Assembly: GCA_902464635.1 (NCBI GenBank)
Contig: CABQKC010000011.1
Location: 1-64,000 of the forward strand
Origin: an uncultured Caryophanales bacterium
GTDB taxonomy: Bacteria > Bacillota_I > Bacilli_A > RFN20 > CAG-826
DNA length: 64,000 nucleotides
Direction: 5' to 3'
Under the pieces are notes generated by a model. It made no database searches. It was not told the DNA's origin and worked only from the letters and a program-made list of their open reading frames with translations. The position numbers and the translations under genes were made by a program. Each line of letters opens with the position of its first letter. The stretch's first letter is position 1. Positions 19,101 to 28,437 of this stretch are shown in pieces.

Positions 19101-19670
19101 AACAAAAGACAATTTGCCATATTTATAGATATATGTCCCTCCGGTAGAGGCATCGACTTTCTCCTTGCCATCTTCTTTTACGGTATATTCATCAAGATTG
19201 ACCCTATATTTAAAATCAGTACTTGCTGGGTTGTCTTTATTTTCTAAATCTAGATAAAGATAAGAAGAAGTCTTTGTTATGCTAGCCTGTCTAGATTTTC
19301 CTCTATATTCGATAGGCAAATTTAAGGAAATAGATAACCCGTTGAGTGATAATGCTTCAATTTTGAGTTTGATTTCAGCGTTATTGAAATAGACTTTATT
19401 ATTATCTCTACCTAGGTTTAGATAGCCATTATTAACTATAAAACTAACCCCATCTAATAAAGATTCTTCAAACGTTTTCTTGATCTTTTCTTTGTCAAAA
19501 CTAACTTCGCTAGAAGTAGTGGTAGATGTTGTTTTTTCAGATGGGGTAGAGGCGTTATTTTTAGTAGCTTCAACTTGATAAGCGCATGAAGAAAATAATA
19601 AAGGAAGCAACGTCAATAAAGGCATTGCTCCCCTAGTCTTTAATAATTTTGTAAGACTAAATTTCTTCAT
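16143..19670 (-). CDS. Giant lipoprotein, paralogue of the upstream gene
   Basis: A 1175-residue protein with an N-terminal basic region, hydrophobic segment and lipobox-like LFSSC (Cys29), then a Ser/Thr linker. The rest is a long chain of beta-rich segments without recognised domains. It shares an ordered set of motifs with the protein encoded just upstream: NNGYLNLGRDNNKVYFNNAE near residue 80, TGGTYIYKYGKLSFV near 180, and a late aromatic Tyr/Trp block near 970. The two are therefore tandem paralogues. It is probably exported and bound to the membrane. The start is 17 bases after the upstream stop, so the genes are cotranscribed. Confidence 0.85.
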   Translation of the reverse strand: MKKFSLTKLLKTRGAMPLLTLLPLLFSSCAYQVEATKNNASTPSEKTTSTTTSSEVSFDKEKIKKTFEESLLDGVSFIVNNGYLNLGRDNNKVYFNNAEIKLKIEALSLNGLSISLNLPIEYRGKSRQASITKTSSYLYLDLENKDNPASTDFKYRVNLDEYTVKEDGKEKVDASTGGTYIYKYGKLSFVLDEVLSILGIDNSINLDQGNTKLDIGAIISSLDELEYIDTSISPTYYKWNLPLGDKIVPIGLRGDNDNIFSGLDLPCLGEDEYKINDKASVKLNCSLKNEGISIFAPSNEAEYQELEDSLELIKDIAYIANKKKFTIRSDESKLKLTHYEEEIPGTSTSFSRPEINETAYISFRGDIDFSSNILNDMFAKAIFECNGKGQEIAIEKNNDNLYINFNNILQAKTNKPVLDRLIKNIKDAFSSKSEKPGENLDTSSSGILTSLGAIKDAIDAVINSPIMIGIKENRYDDFLTFITSLKSSPNQIDMELNLSMISGTENVGTISLSLSRTPASLALLKIGFNKAKFASFTLEGNIYLDGFELSSLENKDKFVELYHLEPIADSFLNFSNTNRSKMKLKGYVLDEGTSSVYTESYASTHLEETYGLTEQGFTFDADFAFDLKQAMGSGVLNIVDRKEKFINDHQLKIDVEGKEKEGESDLSSALETNVNSMLVEYNSKNKIDPKSNDGKATNRKDPSNTTPIKAAFSIHSLNGLMSTLSTLLGSTDPRFERLTNLFNIVSNVGIIKLLSDGKYLELLATSVLKDKGGASINENEATFVIKKDILLNTEDLVIKLFFDNKQETFDEEGNSKINYGTINAIQIDSTFNFSNGDPSKNKKVHLEISSISSNVSDTELQRNFASEGKSKFTDYSSIKTLLEFMLDSITLGSNEATNYTSTYHLKGTASVKFGIIDALPISFDFYISLRGAEVKVIGGLEMGMLVNLNTKASGGDRFTYFYYHTNGENSKGTVYYQRWDDNNWPWENILYEGKISGEVFADNMMGYLLGNMLGMDDKIMNSVTSTSDAAIAAIHAEDVLKKYSSNINASNPDSLKNPTFSIGIDLGKLANTNMVGNLEANINGRTLNDNKKTLYSASGKIPLVRGLLKATFSLTLDNVSSGNYEAVWDNNHSMNVVTSWKGTSIKKGNRPVVDYFNYFEEKANAATSDAVVKNY

Positions 19671-19687
19671 ATTGCTTTTAAATTCAA

Positions 19688-22600
19688 TTAGACAGAAGCT
19701 TTAACGTAGTAGTTACCAGGAGTCAAAGCGCCATCGTTTTCATTATATTGTTTGTAGTAATTGTCTTTTGCTAAGACAAATGGATTTTCCTTTCCGTTGC
19801 TAGCTTCATAAGTTGGACTATAGATGGATTTGAATTTATTGCCTTCAATTTCCCAGGCATTTGAATAGACACCTGTATCAGAGATGTTATTTAATTTAGC
19901 ATCGAGTTTGATAGAACAGACTTTTAATTCTCCTCCAAGGCTAATGCTAGCACTTAAGGCTAATCTAGAAATAGCTTTCCCATTATTGCCATCTAAATCA
20001 GCGCAGGTAACATCTAATTTAGTCTCGCCAAAGAATGGAAGATGAGTTAAGGCATTTAGATCAAGATTTAATGAATGGGTGTTGTTATTTACTTCATATC
20101 CTCCAATTACATCTTCAATGTGAATGACTTTTGAAGTTATAGGATTGGAAGGAGTTTCCGTGGTGGTTGCGGTATTGCCATTTTCTTCTTTTTGTTCGAA
20201 GAAAGTTTCGTTAACGCCGATTAGGTATTTAAGTATCCATTCACCCATGTTGGAGAAGAAGTTATCTCCAGAGATGGTAACTGAATCGGTTACGTTCCTA
20301 ATAGCGCCATAAGAAGAATTTCTTGTCATGGTTACAAATCCTTTTGGATTATAGCCATCAGCATAATAATAAAGAGCAACATCCCTGGCACCGCTATATT
20401 CAGCATCACGGAAATATGGCATTCCTTCTGGAGCGTTTATGCCTTTGATAACTGGAAGGTTATCTAGTGTGGCATATAACATTGTTTGAGCGCCTCTAAC
20501 CTTAGCAACTAGGTTTACTCTTAAAGCTGTGAATTCATATTTGCCTAAGACAATAGAAACATCAGCGTCGAATGAATAAGTAGAAGTATTGTAATTATCT
20601 TTTGCCCCAATCATGGTAGTGGCAACCCCATATGAGAGCATATCGATTAGGTTATTTAAGTTGATGACCTTATCGGAATTTAATATTTCAACACAATCTA
20701 GATAAGAAGTTTTATCCGCTTCATTTAGGGAGGTCTTTTCTAGTCCTATAGTAACTTCGAACTTAGTGACTTCTCCACTAGTGATGGTCATGGATTTAAA
20801 TCTAGGATTATTTTCACCAGTTGGAGTGGTTTCATATTGGACTTTGATAGTAGCCTTGCCCCTTAATCCAAGCGAATCACCATTGACTATAAATTCATTG
20901 GCGGTTCCATTTCCAGAAGTAAAATCAGCTTTTTCTAGGACTTTGGTATCTAATAAATCAAAATATTTACCATTGGTTATAGAACTTAATAAGGAAGAAG
21001 AAGATTCGTTAGAGAAACAAGAGAATAGTCTATTGAATCTATCGTCTTTTATTCCGATGGATTTATTTTCATCATCAGTTTGGTCGATATTGAATGTATC
21101 CATGATGTCTTTTAAGGAATTCATCATGGAAGTAGTGGATAAGGTTGCGACTAACCCGGTTGATTTTGGATTGGTACGTTTTTCAAGTTCGGAAGAAGAT
21201 TCATTAGCGGATGAATACTTGATGTTAACTGAATCAATTCCATTAGCGGCATCGTTTTGATTTAAATCCATCTTTATTGAATGGTCATTTAGATAAGAAG
21301 AATTATGTTCAACTCCTTTGATGTCCATTCCGACTTTCATATCGTTAGCATCAACAGCGACTTTTCCATCAAATACGAAACCCGTGTAGTTATTTCCGAC
21401 TACATCTTTCTTGCTTTCGTCTTTAATGGATCCACTTAAATTAATTAGTGCTTGTTTAGAAGAAACTATAGATGATATTTGCTCACTCAAGCCTACTAAA
21501 TGGGTTAGTTCTTGATATTTAGAAGCTTCTTCAAGAGTTGGAACATCATACATTGATCTATCAACTTCTAATGCTCCGTTTAAAGTAAAGGATGCGAATT
21601 CAATATTTTCAAAAGTTATCTTGGCTAATGATGGCTTGACTCCATCGATGACAGTTCTATCTAAGACGATTTTGATTTTTCCATTAATTCCAGCAGGCTC
21701 TAGATTTAACGTCATCCAAATCTTGTTATCGCTATTCTTGAATTCTTCTAGCATGTCTAGAGCCCAGTCATAACGCTTTTGCTCAATGCCATTAGCTAAT
21801 CCGCTATTGGTGACTGCATCAATAGAAGCAGAGATTGCTCTTTTAGTTGTCTTGATTTGTTTAGTGGTGGTTTCTCCGCCATTCATTCCATCAATAGCAT
21901 TTTTGATATTTGAATACACGGTATCAATGGTTGTCTTATTTGTTTTAGCTTTTAAAGCGGTATTTAAACCGAGGTAGAAATCATCTGCGTTTTCTAATTT
22001 CTTTACTTCTAGGGTTTGACTTGCTTTGTCTTTGGTAGAAGTTAAGACATTGTCTTCTTTAACATATTTCCCAATATTTAAGGAAGCCCCGATGCTATTT
22101 AGGCTATATTTAGAGAAATCAACGTCAGCATCTAAATCAATATAGGCTTTTTCTTCTTGGGCTTGTTTTTCAGTTACATATAAAGAAGCTTCTCTGCCCT
22201 CGCTAGATCTTCCTAAATCTAGATTCATCTTTAATCCGAACTTAGGAACAGCGACTAGGCTTGCTACTTCTTTAAATAAATCGAGGGAGTTATATATTTC
22301 TCTATAAGAAAGTGCTTCATATTTCGGATGAACCCAGTCAATATTAGCTTCGCTTCCTGAATAAACAGAAGCGGAAATCTTTAATTTAGTTTCGCTATTG
22401 ATTGCAAATTCTTCTTGATTATCGGTATATGTATTTCCGTTATCTAAAGAGACTTTTGCAGGGAAATCAACTTTTGCAAGGTTATATTGCTTATCAGTTG
22501 CTAATCCAATTTTATAAGTATCATTTCCAACTGGAAGCTCAAGCAAATAATATGGGTTATCATTATATTTGCCTTCTTTCATATTGTTGAAAGCATCTAA

Positions 22601-23410
22601 TATTGCATCAGTATCCATACTAGATTCGCTAGATGAATTTTCAGTATTGGTGTTTCCTTCACTAGAAGAATCTCCGCCAATTATAGTAGAGAAAGAAGGG
22701 AAATTTATCTTTCCATGAAGTCCGCTATCATCGGCAGTCAAAATATTAAGTATAGTATCTACTACATATGAGAAATCACCATAGTTATAGATAACTTCAC
22801 CGCCAGTAGTTGGGTCGTTACTATCCTTTCCTCCATATTCAGAAGGGGTTTTGGTTGCTAGGTTTACTTTATATCTAAAGTTATAATTTCTAGCAGCGTC
22901 ATCGATATTTCCTTCATCATCATTAGAGATATCAAAATATGCGTAGTCTTCAATTTTGTCTAATGCCAAAGAACGAGTCTTTCCGCAATAATTAACAGGG
23001 GCATTTACTTTTAAATTTATGCCTTTGATTATTTGTTTTGTATCGATGCTGGATAAAGCTAAATCGACTTTTGCATTATCAAATGTCAATTTGTTTTCGC
23101 TATCGGAATTAAAGGAAACATAACCATTATCGACATTTAGCCTTAATCCTTCTCCTGTAACTTCTGCTAATAAGTTTTGGATGAGTTTTCCTCTTCCATC
23201 ATTATTGTCGCCAGTATCTGGGATATCTGGAGTTATATCAGTTCCGTTATCATCAGGAGTGATGGTTTCATGCTTTGCAGGAATGAATAGATAGGTTGCA
23301 CCGGCAGTTATACCAAAAAATGCAAGGCTCATTAATCCTGTAGCTATGCCCCTTCTAATTCTTATAGCGGCTTTTTCGACGCCGTTAACATTTCTTTTAA
23401 ATTGATCCAT
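19688..23410 (-). CDS. Giant membrane-anchored surface protein, paralogue
   Basis: A 1240-residue protein with one N-terminal membrane span (about 24-48) after a basic stretch, then a Thr/Asp/Pro linker and a very long outside part. Segments such as VDNGYVSF (about 98), TGGEVIYNYGDFSYVVD (about 200) and a late FVTMTRNS region align in order with the downstream 1175-residue lipoprotein, so it arose by duplication. It is anchored by a membrane helix, where its paralogue uses a lipid. AGGGAG about 9 bases before the ATG supports the start. No enzyme motif is visible; a surface or cell-wall-associated structural role is possible. Confidence 0.85.
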   Translation of the reverse strand: MDQFKRNVNGVEKAAIRIRRGIATGLMSLAFFGITAGATYLFIPAKHETITPDDNGTDITPDIPDTGDNNDGRGKLIQNLLAEVTGEGLRLNVDNGYVSFNSDSENKLTFDNAKVDLALSSIDTKQIIKGINLKVNAPVNYCGKTRSLALDKIEDYAYFDISNDDEGNIDDAARNYNFRYKVNLATKTPSEYGGKDSNDPTTGGEVIYNYGDFSYVVDTILNILTADDSGLHGKINFPSFSTIIGGDSSSEGNTNTENSSSESSMDTDAILDAFNNMKEGKYNDNPYYLLELPVGNDTYKIGLATDKQYNLAKVDFPAKVSLDNGNTYTDNQEEFAINSETKLKISASVYSGSEANIDWVHPKYEALSYREIYNSLDLFKEVASLVAVPKFGLKMNLDLGRSSEGREASLYVTEKQAQEEKAYIDLDADVDFSKYSLNSIGASLNIGKYVKEDNVLTSTKDKASQTLEVKKLENADDFYLGLNTALKAKTNKTTIDTVYSNIKNAIDGMNGGETTTKQIKTTKRAISASIDAVTNSGLANGIEQKRYDWALDMLEEFKNSDNKIWMTLNLEPAGINGKIKIVLDRTVIDGVKPSLAKITFENIEFASFTLNGALEVDRSMYDVPTLEEASKYQELTHLVGLSEQISSIVSSKQALINLSGSIKDESKKDVVGNNYTGFVFDGKVAVDANDMKVGMDIKGVEHNSSYLNDHSIKMDLNQNDAANGIDSVNIKYSSANESSSELEKRTNPKSTGLVATLSTTSMMNSLKDIMDTFNIDQTDDENKSIGIKDDRFNRLFSCFSNESSSSLLSSITNGKYFDLLDTKVLEKADFTSGNGTANEFIVNGDSLGLRGKATIKVQYETTPTGENNPRFKSMTITSGEVTKFEVTIGLEKTSLNEADKTSYLDCVEILNSDKVINLNNLIDMLSYGVATTMIGAKDNYNTSTYSFDADVSIVLGKYEFTALRVNLVAKVRGAQTMLYATLDNLPVIKGINAPEGMPYFRDAEYSGARDVALYYYADGYNPKGFVTMTRNSSYGAIRNVTDSVTISGDNFFSNMGEWILKYLIGVNETFFEQKEENGNTATTTETPSNPITSKVIHIEDVIGGYEVNNNTHSLNLDLNALTHLPFFGETKLDVTCADLDGNNGKAISRLALSASISLGGELKVCSIKLDAKLNNISDTGVYSNAWEIEGNKFKSIYSPTYEASNGKENPFVLAKDNYYKQYNENDGALTPGNYYVKASV

Positions 23411-23423
23411 TTTTCAACACTCC

Positions 23424-24413
23424 CTATTTAGTGATTGAGTAATCTATCTTTTCGGTTAAATCAGGAATTTTGTATTCTTGATTTGTGAAATAGTAAGTAG
23501 TCATTTCTGCCTTACATGTGGCAGGGAACGGTACGGAAGCCATAGTGGCGGTATAGCTTTCTATGTTCTTCATCGAAATAAGCTTTAAATCCTTATCAAC
23601 CATTGCAGTTAAATGGCAATAGGTGAAGTTTGGGAATGAACTTAGATTCGAGATGTTTTTCATTTGCTTTTGGTATCTATAAACACCTGGCATATAGGAC
23701 GTACCACTTGAAGTAGCTTTGACATCCATCTCAATTTCGATTCTATATCCGTTATCTTCTTTATAAATTCCTGTCGGAGCATTTTCATATCCTGGGGTAT
23801 TTACATTTTCTTTTGCGATGGTGGATGGCAATACAACATAAACCAACCCTTCGCTAATTTTTCTACCCATCATTGAGGAATATTCTTCATTGGTCATTTC
23901 TTTCTTTGGATGATTTTCATAATCGTCTTTTTCGCCCCAATAAGTGGTAGTGGTGTCACCACTTTGATACATTCTGTTGTGAATGGAAACAATTCCTAAC
24001 GAATTTGATTCCTCAAAATACTCATCTCCATTTTTTATGGCACAGCTTTGAATTTCCTGGCTAGTGATGTTCATAGCATTTGAAACGCCAATTCCGATAG
24101 CTTTGGTAGATTCCAGATTACCCATCATGTCGTATGCCAAATTCATCATTTGGTCTGAAGTTAATGCTTCTTCAAGCGGATCTCCATTTTTAACTGCGGT
24201 GTCATAAGCAGTTCTTGCAAGCTTTAGATATCCATCTGTAACTACAAGAGAATTATTTTCGTTCATAACAACTTCGGTTACGGTCGGTTTTAAAATTTTA
24301 GCCCCTGCAAACCCAGCCCCAACGCCTAAAGCGATTGAACCGATTGCAATGAGCGAATACCTTTTGAATTTGGTATTTGTAAGTGAAGTTGTGATTGATT
24401 TTACGTTTATCAT
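23424..24413 (-). CDS. Membrane-anchored extracytoplasmic protein
   Basis: A 329-residue protein with one N-terminal span (about 18-42, Gly/Ala-rich) and an outside domain of mixed helix and strand. It has no recognised family. It is the first gene of the three-gene envelope operon; its stop is 13 bases before the next start. The ATG at 24413 is preferred to longer in-frame starts because AAAGAGG is 9 bases upstream. That site sits within a small inverted repeat (TGCCT...AGGCA, 24421-24434), which might limit translation. A partner or assembly factor of the giant proteins is a reasonable guess. Confidence 0.8.
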   Translation of the reverse strand: MINVKSITTSLTNTKFKRYSLIAIGSIALGVGAGFAGAKILKPTVTEVVMNENNSLVVTDGYLKLARTAYDTAVKNGDPLEEALTSDQMMNLAYDMMGNLESTKAIGIGVSNAMNITSQEIQSCAIKNGDEYFEESNSLGIVSIHNRMYQSGDTTTTYWGEKDDYENHPKKEMTNEEYSSMMGRKISEGLVYVVLPSTIAKENVNTPGYENAPTGIYKEDNGYRIEIEMDVKATSSGTSYMPGVYRYQKQMKNISNLSSFPNFTYCHLTAMVDKDLKLISMKNIESYTATMASVPFPATCKAEMTTYYFTNQEYKIPDLTEKIDYSITK

Positions 24414-24493
24414 AGATAAGTGCCTCTTTAGGCAATGCCATTTTAATAAAATGAAAGTCAATGTCACTCTACTTCGCACTTTCTAAACTAGAG

Positions 24494-24520
24494 AAAAGGA
24501 CTCTCCAATTTAGAGAGTCC
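24494..24520 (-). terminator. Terminator after the ABC/methyltransferase operon
   Basis: GGACTCTC (24498-24505) and GAGAGTCC (24513-24520) form a perfect 8-bp stem. On the minus strand it is followed by TTTTCTC. It lies between the methyltransferase operon and the envelope operon and probably ends the former. Confidence 0.8.
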
Positions 24521-24636
24521 ATAAAAAATTCGATTAAATCTTAACTATTTTCGATATCTATCGATTAATAAATAAGAAAATAGAGTTGAAAAACATAATG
24601 TAGTTTTAATTACTAGATGTAAAAATGAGTAAAAAT

Positions 24637-25221
24637 CTACTCATTTTCTAGTATTAAAATATAGTGGTTTTTATCTTCTTCTTTTTTGATTATTTTAAAG
24701 CAATCTGAATAGAATTTTGCTTCTTCATCAACGCTATTTAACATTCTAGATACCTTCAGCGCGTGAGTGGCGTGATGAGAATTCAATTCTTCCCTCCCAC
24801 AGGCATGGATAATCGCTACACGTCCCCCGTGTTTCAATGTTTCATGAAACTTTTTCTTAAGTTCATCCAAGTCAAGAAAATGAGGATAAGCGTTTAGAAT
24901 TACAATATAATCAAAATTGGTCTCATCGAATTCATAGAAATCACCGACTCTAAAATCAATTTCAGGGTTCTGGCATTTGGATTTAGCTATATCGATCATT
25001 TTTTTCGATATGTCTAATGCAGTAACTTTAGTTTTGGTAATGGATTGTATTTTTGAAGTTACAACACCTGTTCCGCATGCTAAATCTAATACACGATCCC
25101 CTTCTTTTAATCCGAGTTGGTCAATTAATGCGAATTTAAAATCCTCCCTATCTTGGGAATTATCCCAAGTAGGGGCAAGGTTATTAAAAAATGATTCTAT
25201 ATGTTTATTTGACTTTTTCAT
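24637..25221 (-). CDS. Class I SAM-dependent methyltransferase
   Basis: A 194-residue Rossmann-fold methyltransferase of the UbiE/Methyltransf_11 kind. Motif I is VLDLACGTG (about residues 44-52), motif II is VTALDIS (about 68-74) and the post-core YIVILNAYPHFLD region follows near 108. The substrate is unknown. It overlaps the substrate-binding protein gene by 17 bases and is the last gene of the FecBCD-type ABC operon. This suggests it works on the imported ligand, for example modifying a metal chelator, or detoxifies something linked to it. That role is inference. Confidence 0.88.
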   Translation of the reverse strand: MKKSNKHIESFFNNLAPTWDNSQDREDFKFALIDQLGLKEGDRVLDLACGTGVVTSKIQSITKTKVTALDISKKMIDIAKSKCQNPEIDFRVGDFYEFDETNFDYIVILNAYPHFLDLDELKKKFHETLKHGGRVAIIHACGREELNSHHATHALKVSRMLNSVDEEAKFYSDCFKIIKKEEDKNHYILILENE

Positions 25222-26464
25222 TGAGGAAATCCTCTAATGGCATATTAATCTTTTGATACCCGCCTAACATTTGATCAGAGATATCATTGTCTAACTTATC
25301 ATTATCATAGAAATCTACACCTAAGAACTTCTTGGTGATTTCGTTAGCCTTATCTTTAAGATTGAAATCTTTATATCTTTCTGGGAAAGAAACCATTCCG
25401 GCATAATATGCATCCGCATATGCAATTTCTAGATTTGTATAATAGGAGTTATATGGCATTTGGATATAGACTTCTTGGTTCTTAATCGCATCGATGTTAT
25501 TAAATATTTCCTTCTTTTCAGGAATTTTATAGTCAGCTTTGAATAATCCTAATCCTCCTGCATCAAGAATAATTTTGTCCGGACTAGATTTGACTAATTC
25601 AGCAAGATTGACTGATTTTTGGTAACCTTTTAATCCTAGATCATCTAAATAATTTCTAGCCCCAGCAGCTTTGAAAACATTGTATCCAGCAGTGGAGGAT
25701 TCAAATGATTTTAGTCCATAGTTAGCCTGGCAACCTAAATATAGGCTTGGCTTATCTTCGTATGCAATTCCTTCTGATCTAGTGGCTAAATCCGTTTCGA
25801 TATCTTTAATATAGGTAACTAATTCGGTTGCTCTTTCTTCTTTGTTTAGGGCTTTCCCTAATAGTTCAAGAGACTTCTTGATGTTTTCATCAAACGCTTC
25901 GTTATTCCCATAGGATAAAGTTAGTACGGGAACATCTAATGTAGCGGACAAGTTATCCATTCCGGCTTTGTCGTTGCTATATAAAGAAACAATTAAATCT
26001 GGGTCACAATTTAAAATAGCTTCCATGTCAACTTTTTGAGCTTTTGGTCCGCCCATTCCACAAGATGGTAAGTTGTCCCACGTTTCGTGATGGACGATTT
26101 TGTATGGTCTAATTGCCAAAGCGTTATTTACGAAACCAAACTTATCAGCATTAGGCCCTTCAACATCGACTCTTTCAACTCCGGAAAGCAAAGATAAGTC
26201 GCCCACGTAGCTATATAGACGTAAAGCGCCCCCTCCAATGCAAACGATACGTTTTGCTTTTCCTGGTACTAGCTTTACTTCTCTTCCAATTAAGTCGGTT
26301 AAAGCAATTTCCTTCTCTTCCGTTACCGTTTCTTCGGTTGTTTTTGTAGTCTCAGTAGTACCTGCTGTACCGGTGTCTTCAGTAGAAGAAGTATCTCCAG
26401 TAGAAGGGACTCCGCAGCTAGTCAAAACTGCTAAAATGGTGAGTAGTAAGAATTGTTTTTTCAT
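25205..26464 (-). CDS. FecB/BtuF-type substrate-binding lipoprotein
   Basis: A 419-residue type III periplasmic-binding-type protein for iron chelates, haem, cobalamin or nickel complexes. The signal peptide ends in LTSC (Cys17), followed by a Thr/Ser/Glu linker to about residue 50. The N-lobe has KRIVCIGGGALRL and the CDPDLIVSL segment typical of the family. The C-lobe includes IYIQMPY-like residues near 320. Its gene overlaps the ATPase gene by 4 bases and the methyltransferase gene by 17. The ligand cannot be told from sequence; closeness to hypA/hypB makes nickel a candidate. Confidence 0.9.
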   Translation of the reverse strand: MKKQFLLLTILAVLTSCGVPSTGDTSSTEDTGTAGTTETTKTTEETVTEEKEIALTDLIGREVKLVPGKAKRIVCIGGGALRLYSYVGDLSLLSGVERVDVEGPNADKFGFVNNALAIRPYKIVHHETWDNLPSCGMGGPKAQKVDMEAILNCDPDLIVSLYSNDKAGMDNLSATLDVPVLTLSYGNNEAFDENIKKSLELLGKALNKEERATELVTYIKDIETDLATRSEGIAYEDKPSLYLGCQANYGLKSFESSTAGYNVFKAAGARNYLDDLGLKGYQKSVNLAELVKSSPDKIILDAGGLGLFKADYKIPEKKEIFNNIDAIKNQEVYIQMPYNSYYTNLEIAYADAYYAGMVSFPERYKDFNLKDKANEITKKFLGVDFYDNDKLDNDISDQMLGGYQKINMPLEDFLNEKVK

Positions 26465-27237
26465 TTTTGTATATCCTTTTCAATATTAAATAAAGTAATG
26501 CCCCCATTATTTAGAATGAATTCATCATCTAAATCGAATGTCTTTTTCATGTTTTCGTTAGTTAAAGTTTCTTTTCCTCCTGAACATATAATCTCTTTCC
26601 CTTTTAAGAAGAAGAATTTATCTCCTAAGAAGGACGATAAATGTATATCGTGCATAGAGATTAGGAATGTAATCCCTTTTTCTTTAGAAAGCTCTTTTAT
26701 TGTTTTGGCTAAAGAATATGATGATTTTAAATCTAGATTTGAAGTAGGTTCATCCATCAAGACTAGATTTGATTGGCTTGCTAATGATCTAGCTATCCCA
26801 ACCTTTTGGATTTCTCCACCAGATAATTCGTTACAGTATTTATTTGCTAGATGAGAAATTCCAACTGAATCCAAAGCACCCATTATGATGTTTTTATCTT
26901 CTTTTGAAGAAAATATCGGGGAGAATGGTAGCCTTCCTAAAGATACTTCTTCTTTTACTAATCTTGACGGAAGAATGATTTGTTGAGGCAAGAAAGAAAC
27001 TATCTTTGCTAGTTCGTTTCTTTTATATGATTCAATTTGCTTCCCTTCAATTTCAATCGAACCTTCTTTTGGCTTTATCGAACCTATTAATGATTTTAGT
27101 AATGTTGATTTACCAATTCCATTCCTACCGATTAATATTCCTACCTCGCCTTTTGTTAAAGATAAAGAAACGTTTTCTAATACGTTTTCACCTCTTTTTG
27201 AATAAGAAAGAGTCAACCCATGTATCTTTAATTCCAT
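26461..27237 (-). CDS. FecE/BtuD-type ABC ATP-binding protein
   Basis: A 258-residue ABC ATPase. Walker A is GRNGIGKST (about 38-46), the signature is ELSGGEIQK (about 137) and Walker B is LVLMDEPTSNLD (about 157-168), with the switch His in SMHD. It energises uptake through the FecCD-type permease encoded just upstream, whose gene overlaps this one by 10 bases. With the binding lipoprotein it makes a complete importer for a metal or metal-chelate ligand. Confidence 0.93.
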   Translation of the reverse strand: MELKIHGLTLSYSKRGENVLENVSLSLTKGEVGILIGRNGIGKSTLLKSLIGSIKPKEGSIEIEGKQIESYKRNELAKIVSFLPQQIILPSRLVKEEVSLGRLPFSPIFSSKEDKNIIMGALDSVGISHLANKYCNELSGGEIQKVGIARSLASQSNLVLMDEPTSNLDLKSSYSLAKTIKELSKEKGITFLISMHDIHLSSFLGDKFFFLKGKEIICSGGKETLTNENMKKTFDLDDEFILNNGGITLFNIEKDIQK

Positions 27238-28304
27238 TTGGACTGCCTCCTTGACGTAAGAAGTATATAGATAAAAACAGGTGCTCCAATTAAGGTAGTT
27301 AATGAACCCACTGGTAAATTGGTTCCTCTTACTAAGACTCTAGATAAAGTATCAAGTAGAAGCATAGATATTGAGCCTATAAGAGCAGTTAAAGGAAGCG
27401 ACTTGGATGCGTTATCTCCAATTAATCTAGATACGATTTGAGGGACAACTAATCCTATAAATCCGATAATCCCGACAAAAGAAACCGTAACCGCACAGAT
27501 TAAAGAGGCTAGAAGAAGGCAGATAAACCTTAATAGATTGGTTCTAATCCCAAGCGATTTAGCAACCTCTTCTCCTTCCATTAAGGCATTTATTCTTCTA
27601 GATAAGATTAGGAAGATGATAATGCTAGGAATAATAATTACAGCCATTATGCCTAATTGAAGGAAACTAGGTCTACTTAGATCTCCGAATGTCCAATAGA
27701 CTGTGCTTGCTACATTCGAATCGCTAGAAAAATATTGGACTATTGCAGTCAAAGAAGAAAATAAGCCGCCTAAAGCTATTCCACATAAAGCAACAGTAGA
27801 CGGTGAAAAGCCTTTGAATTTAGATAGGAATAAAACTATTAGGATTGCAATTAAAGCCATGATAAAAGAACAAGTAGAAACTAGATATGGATTAGTAATA
27901 GAAAGAACCGTATTGGAAGAGAAGTTTCCACTAGAGAAAATAACTAAGGCAATAGTAGCACCGAATGTCGCTGCTTCTGATACCCCCAATGTAGAAGGGG
28001 AAGCCATTGGATTATTAAGGCAATATTGCATTATGGCTCCAGATAACGTTAATCCAGTTCCAACAAGTAAAGAAGCTATTACTCTTCTTAATCTTATATT
28101 CCCGATTATGATATTTGCCTTTTTGCTACCTACTCTAAAAAGCCCTTTTAACATATCAAGGAATTCAAGTCCGCTAGAATCAATAAGCAAGGCAAAGAAA
28201 AAAGATAGAATCAAAATGAAAAACAATATACCTAGAGCTACAAAGTAAAATGTATTCCTTTTTTTGCTCTCTCTTTCTAGTTGCTTAACGTCATCTATTC
28301 CCAT
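27228..28304 (-). CDS. FecCD-type ABC permease
   Basis: A 358-residue membrane protein of the FecCD family with about nine or ten hydrophobic spans. Family motifs are visible: RLRRVIASLLVGTGLTLSGA, NPMASPSTLGVSEAA, and the C-terminal GFIGLVVPQIVSRLIG ATPase-contact loop. It forms the channel of the importer, probably as a homodimer. The ATG at 28304 fits the usual family N-terminus, but no Shine-Dalgarno site is seen, and in-frame starts at 28376 or 28358 are possible. It is the first gene of the operon and faces the TetR gene across a candidate operator. Confidence 0.88.
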   Translation of the reverse strand: MGIDDVKQLERESKKRNTFYFVALGILFFILILSFFFALLIDSSGLEFLDMLKGLFRVGSKKANIIIGNIRLRRVIASLLVGTGLTLSGAIMQYCLNNPMASPSTLGVSEAATFGATIALVIFSSGNFSSNTVLSITNPYLVSTCSFIMALIAILIVLFLSKFKGFSPSTVALCGIALGGLFSSLTAIVQYFSSDSNVASTVYWTFGDLSRPSFLQLGIMAVIIIPSIIIFLILSRRINALMEGEEVAKSLGIRTNLLRFICLLLASLICAVTVSFVGIIGFIGLVVPQIVSRLIGDNASKSLPLTALIGSISMLLLDTLSRVLVRGTNLPVGSLTTLIGAPVFIYILLTSRRQSKWN

Positions 28305-28369
28305 ATGCAAGGCAAATATTACGTTATTAATTGACAAAATGAAACAAAAAAGCACCATTTGTTTAAAAC

Positions 28370-28418
28370 TTATCAAACATATTGCTAGTTTTGTTCGATA
28401 ACTTTTAAATTATCAAAC
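28370..28418. promoter_or_regulatory. Candidate TetR operator
   Basis: GTTCGATAA (28393-28401), 8 bases, and TTATCAAAC (28410-28418) form an inverted repeat with 8 of 9 positions matching. A third half-site TTATCAAAC lies at 28370-28378. They sit between the divergent ABC operon and the TetR gene and probably serve both. Confidence 0.6.
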
Positions 28419-28437
28419 AATGTGTTACCATTTTAGT

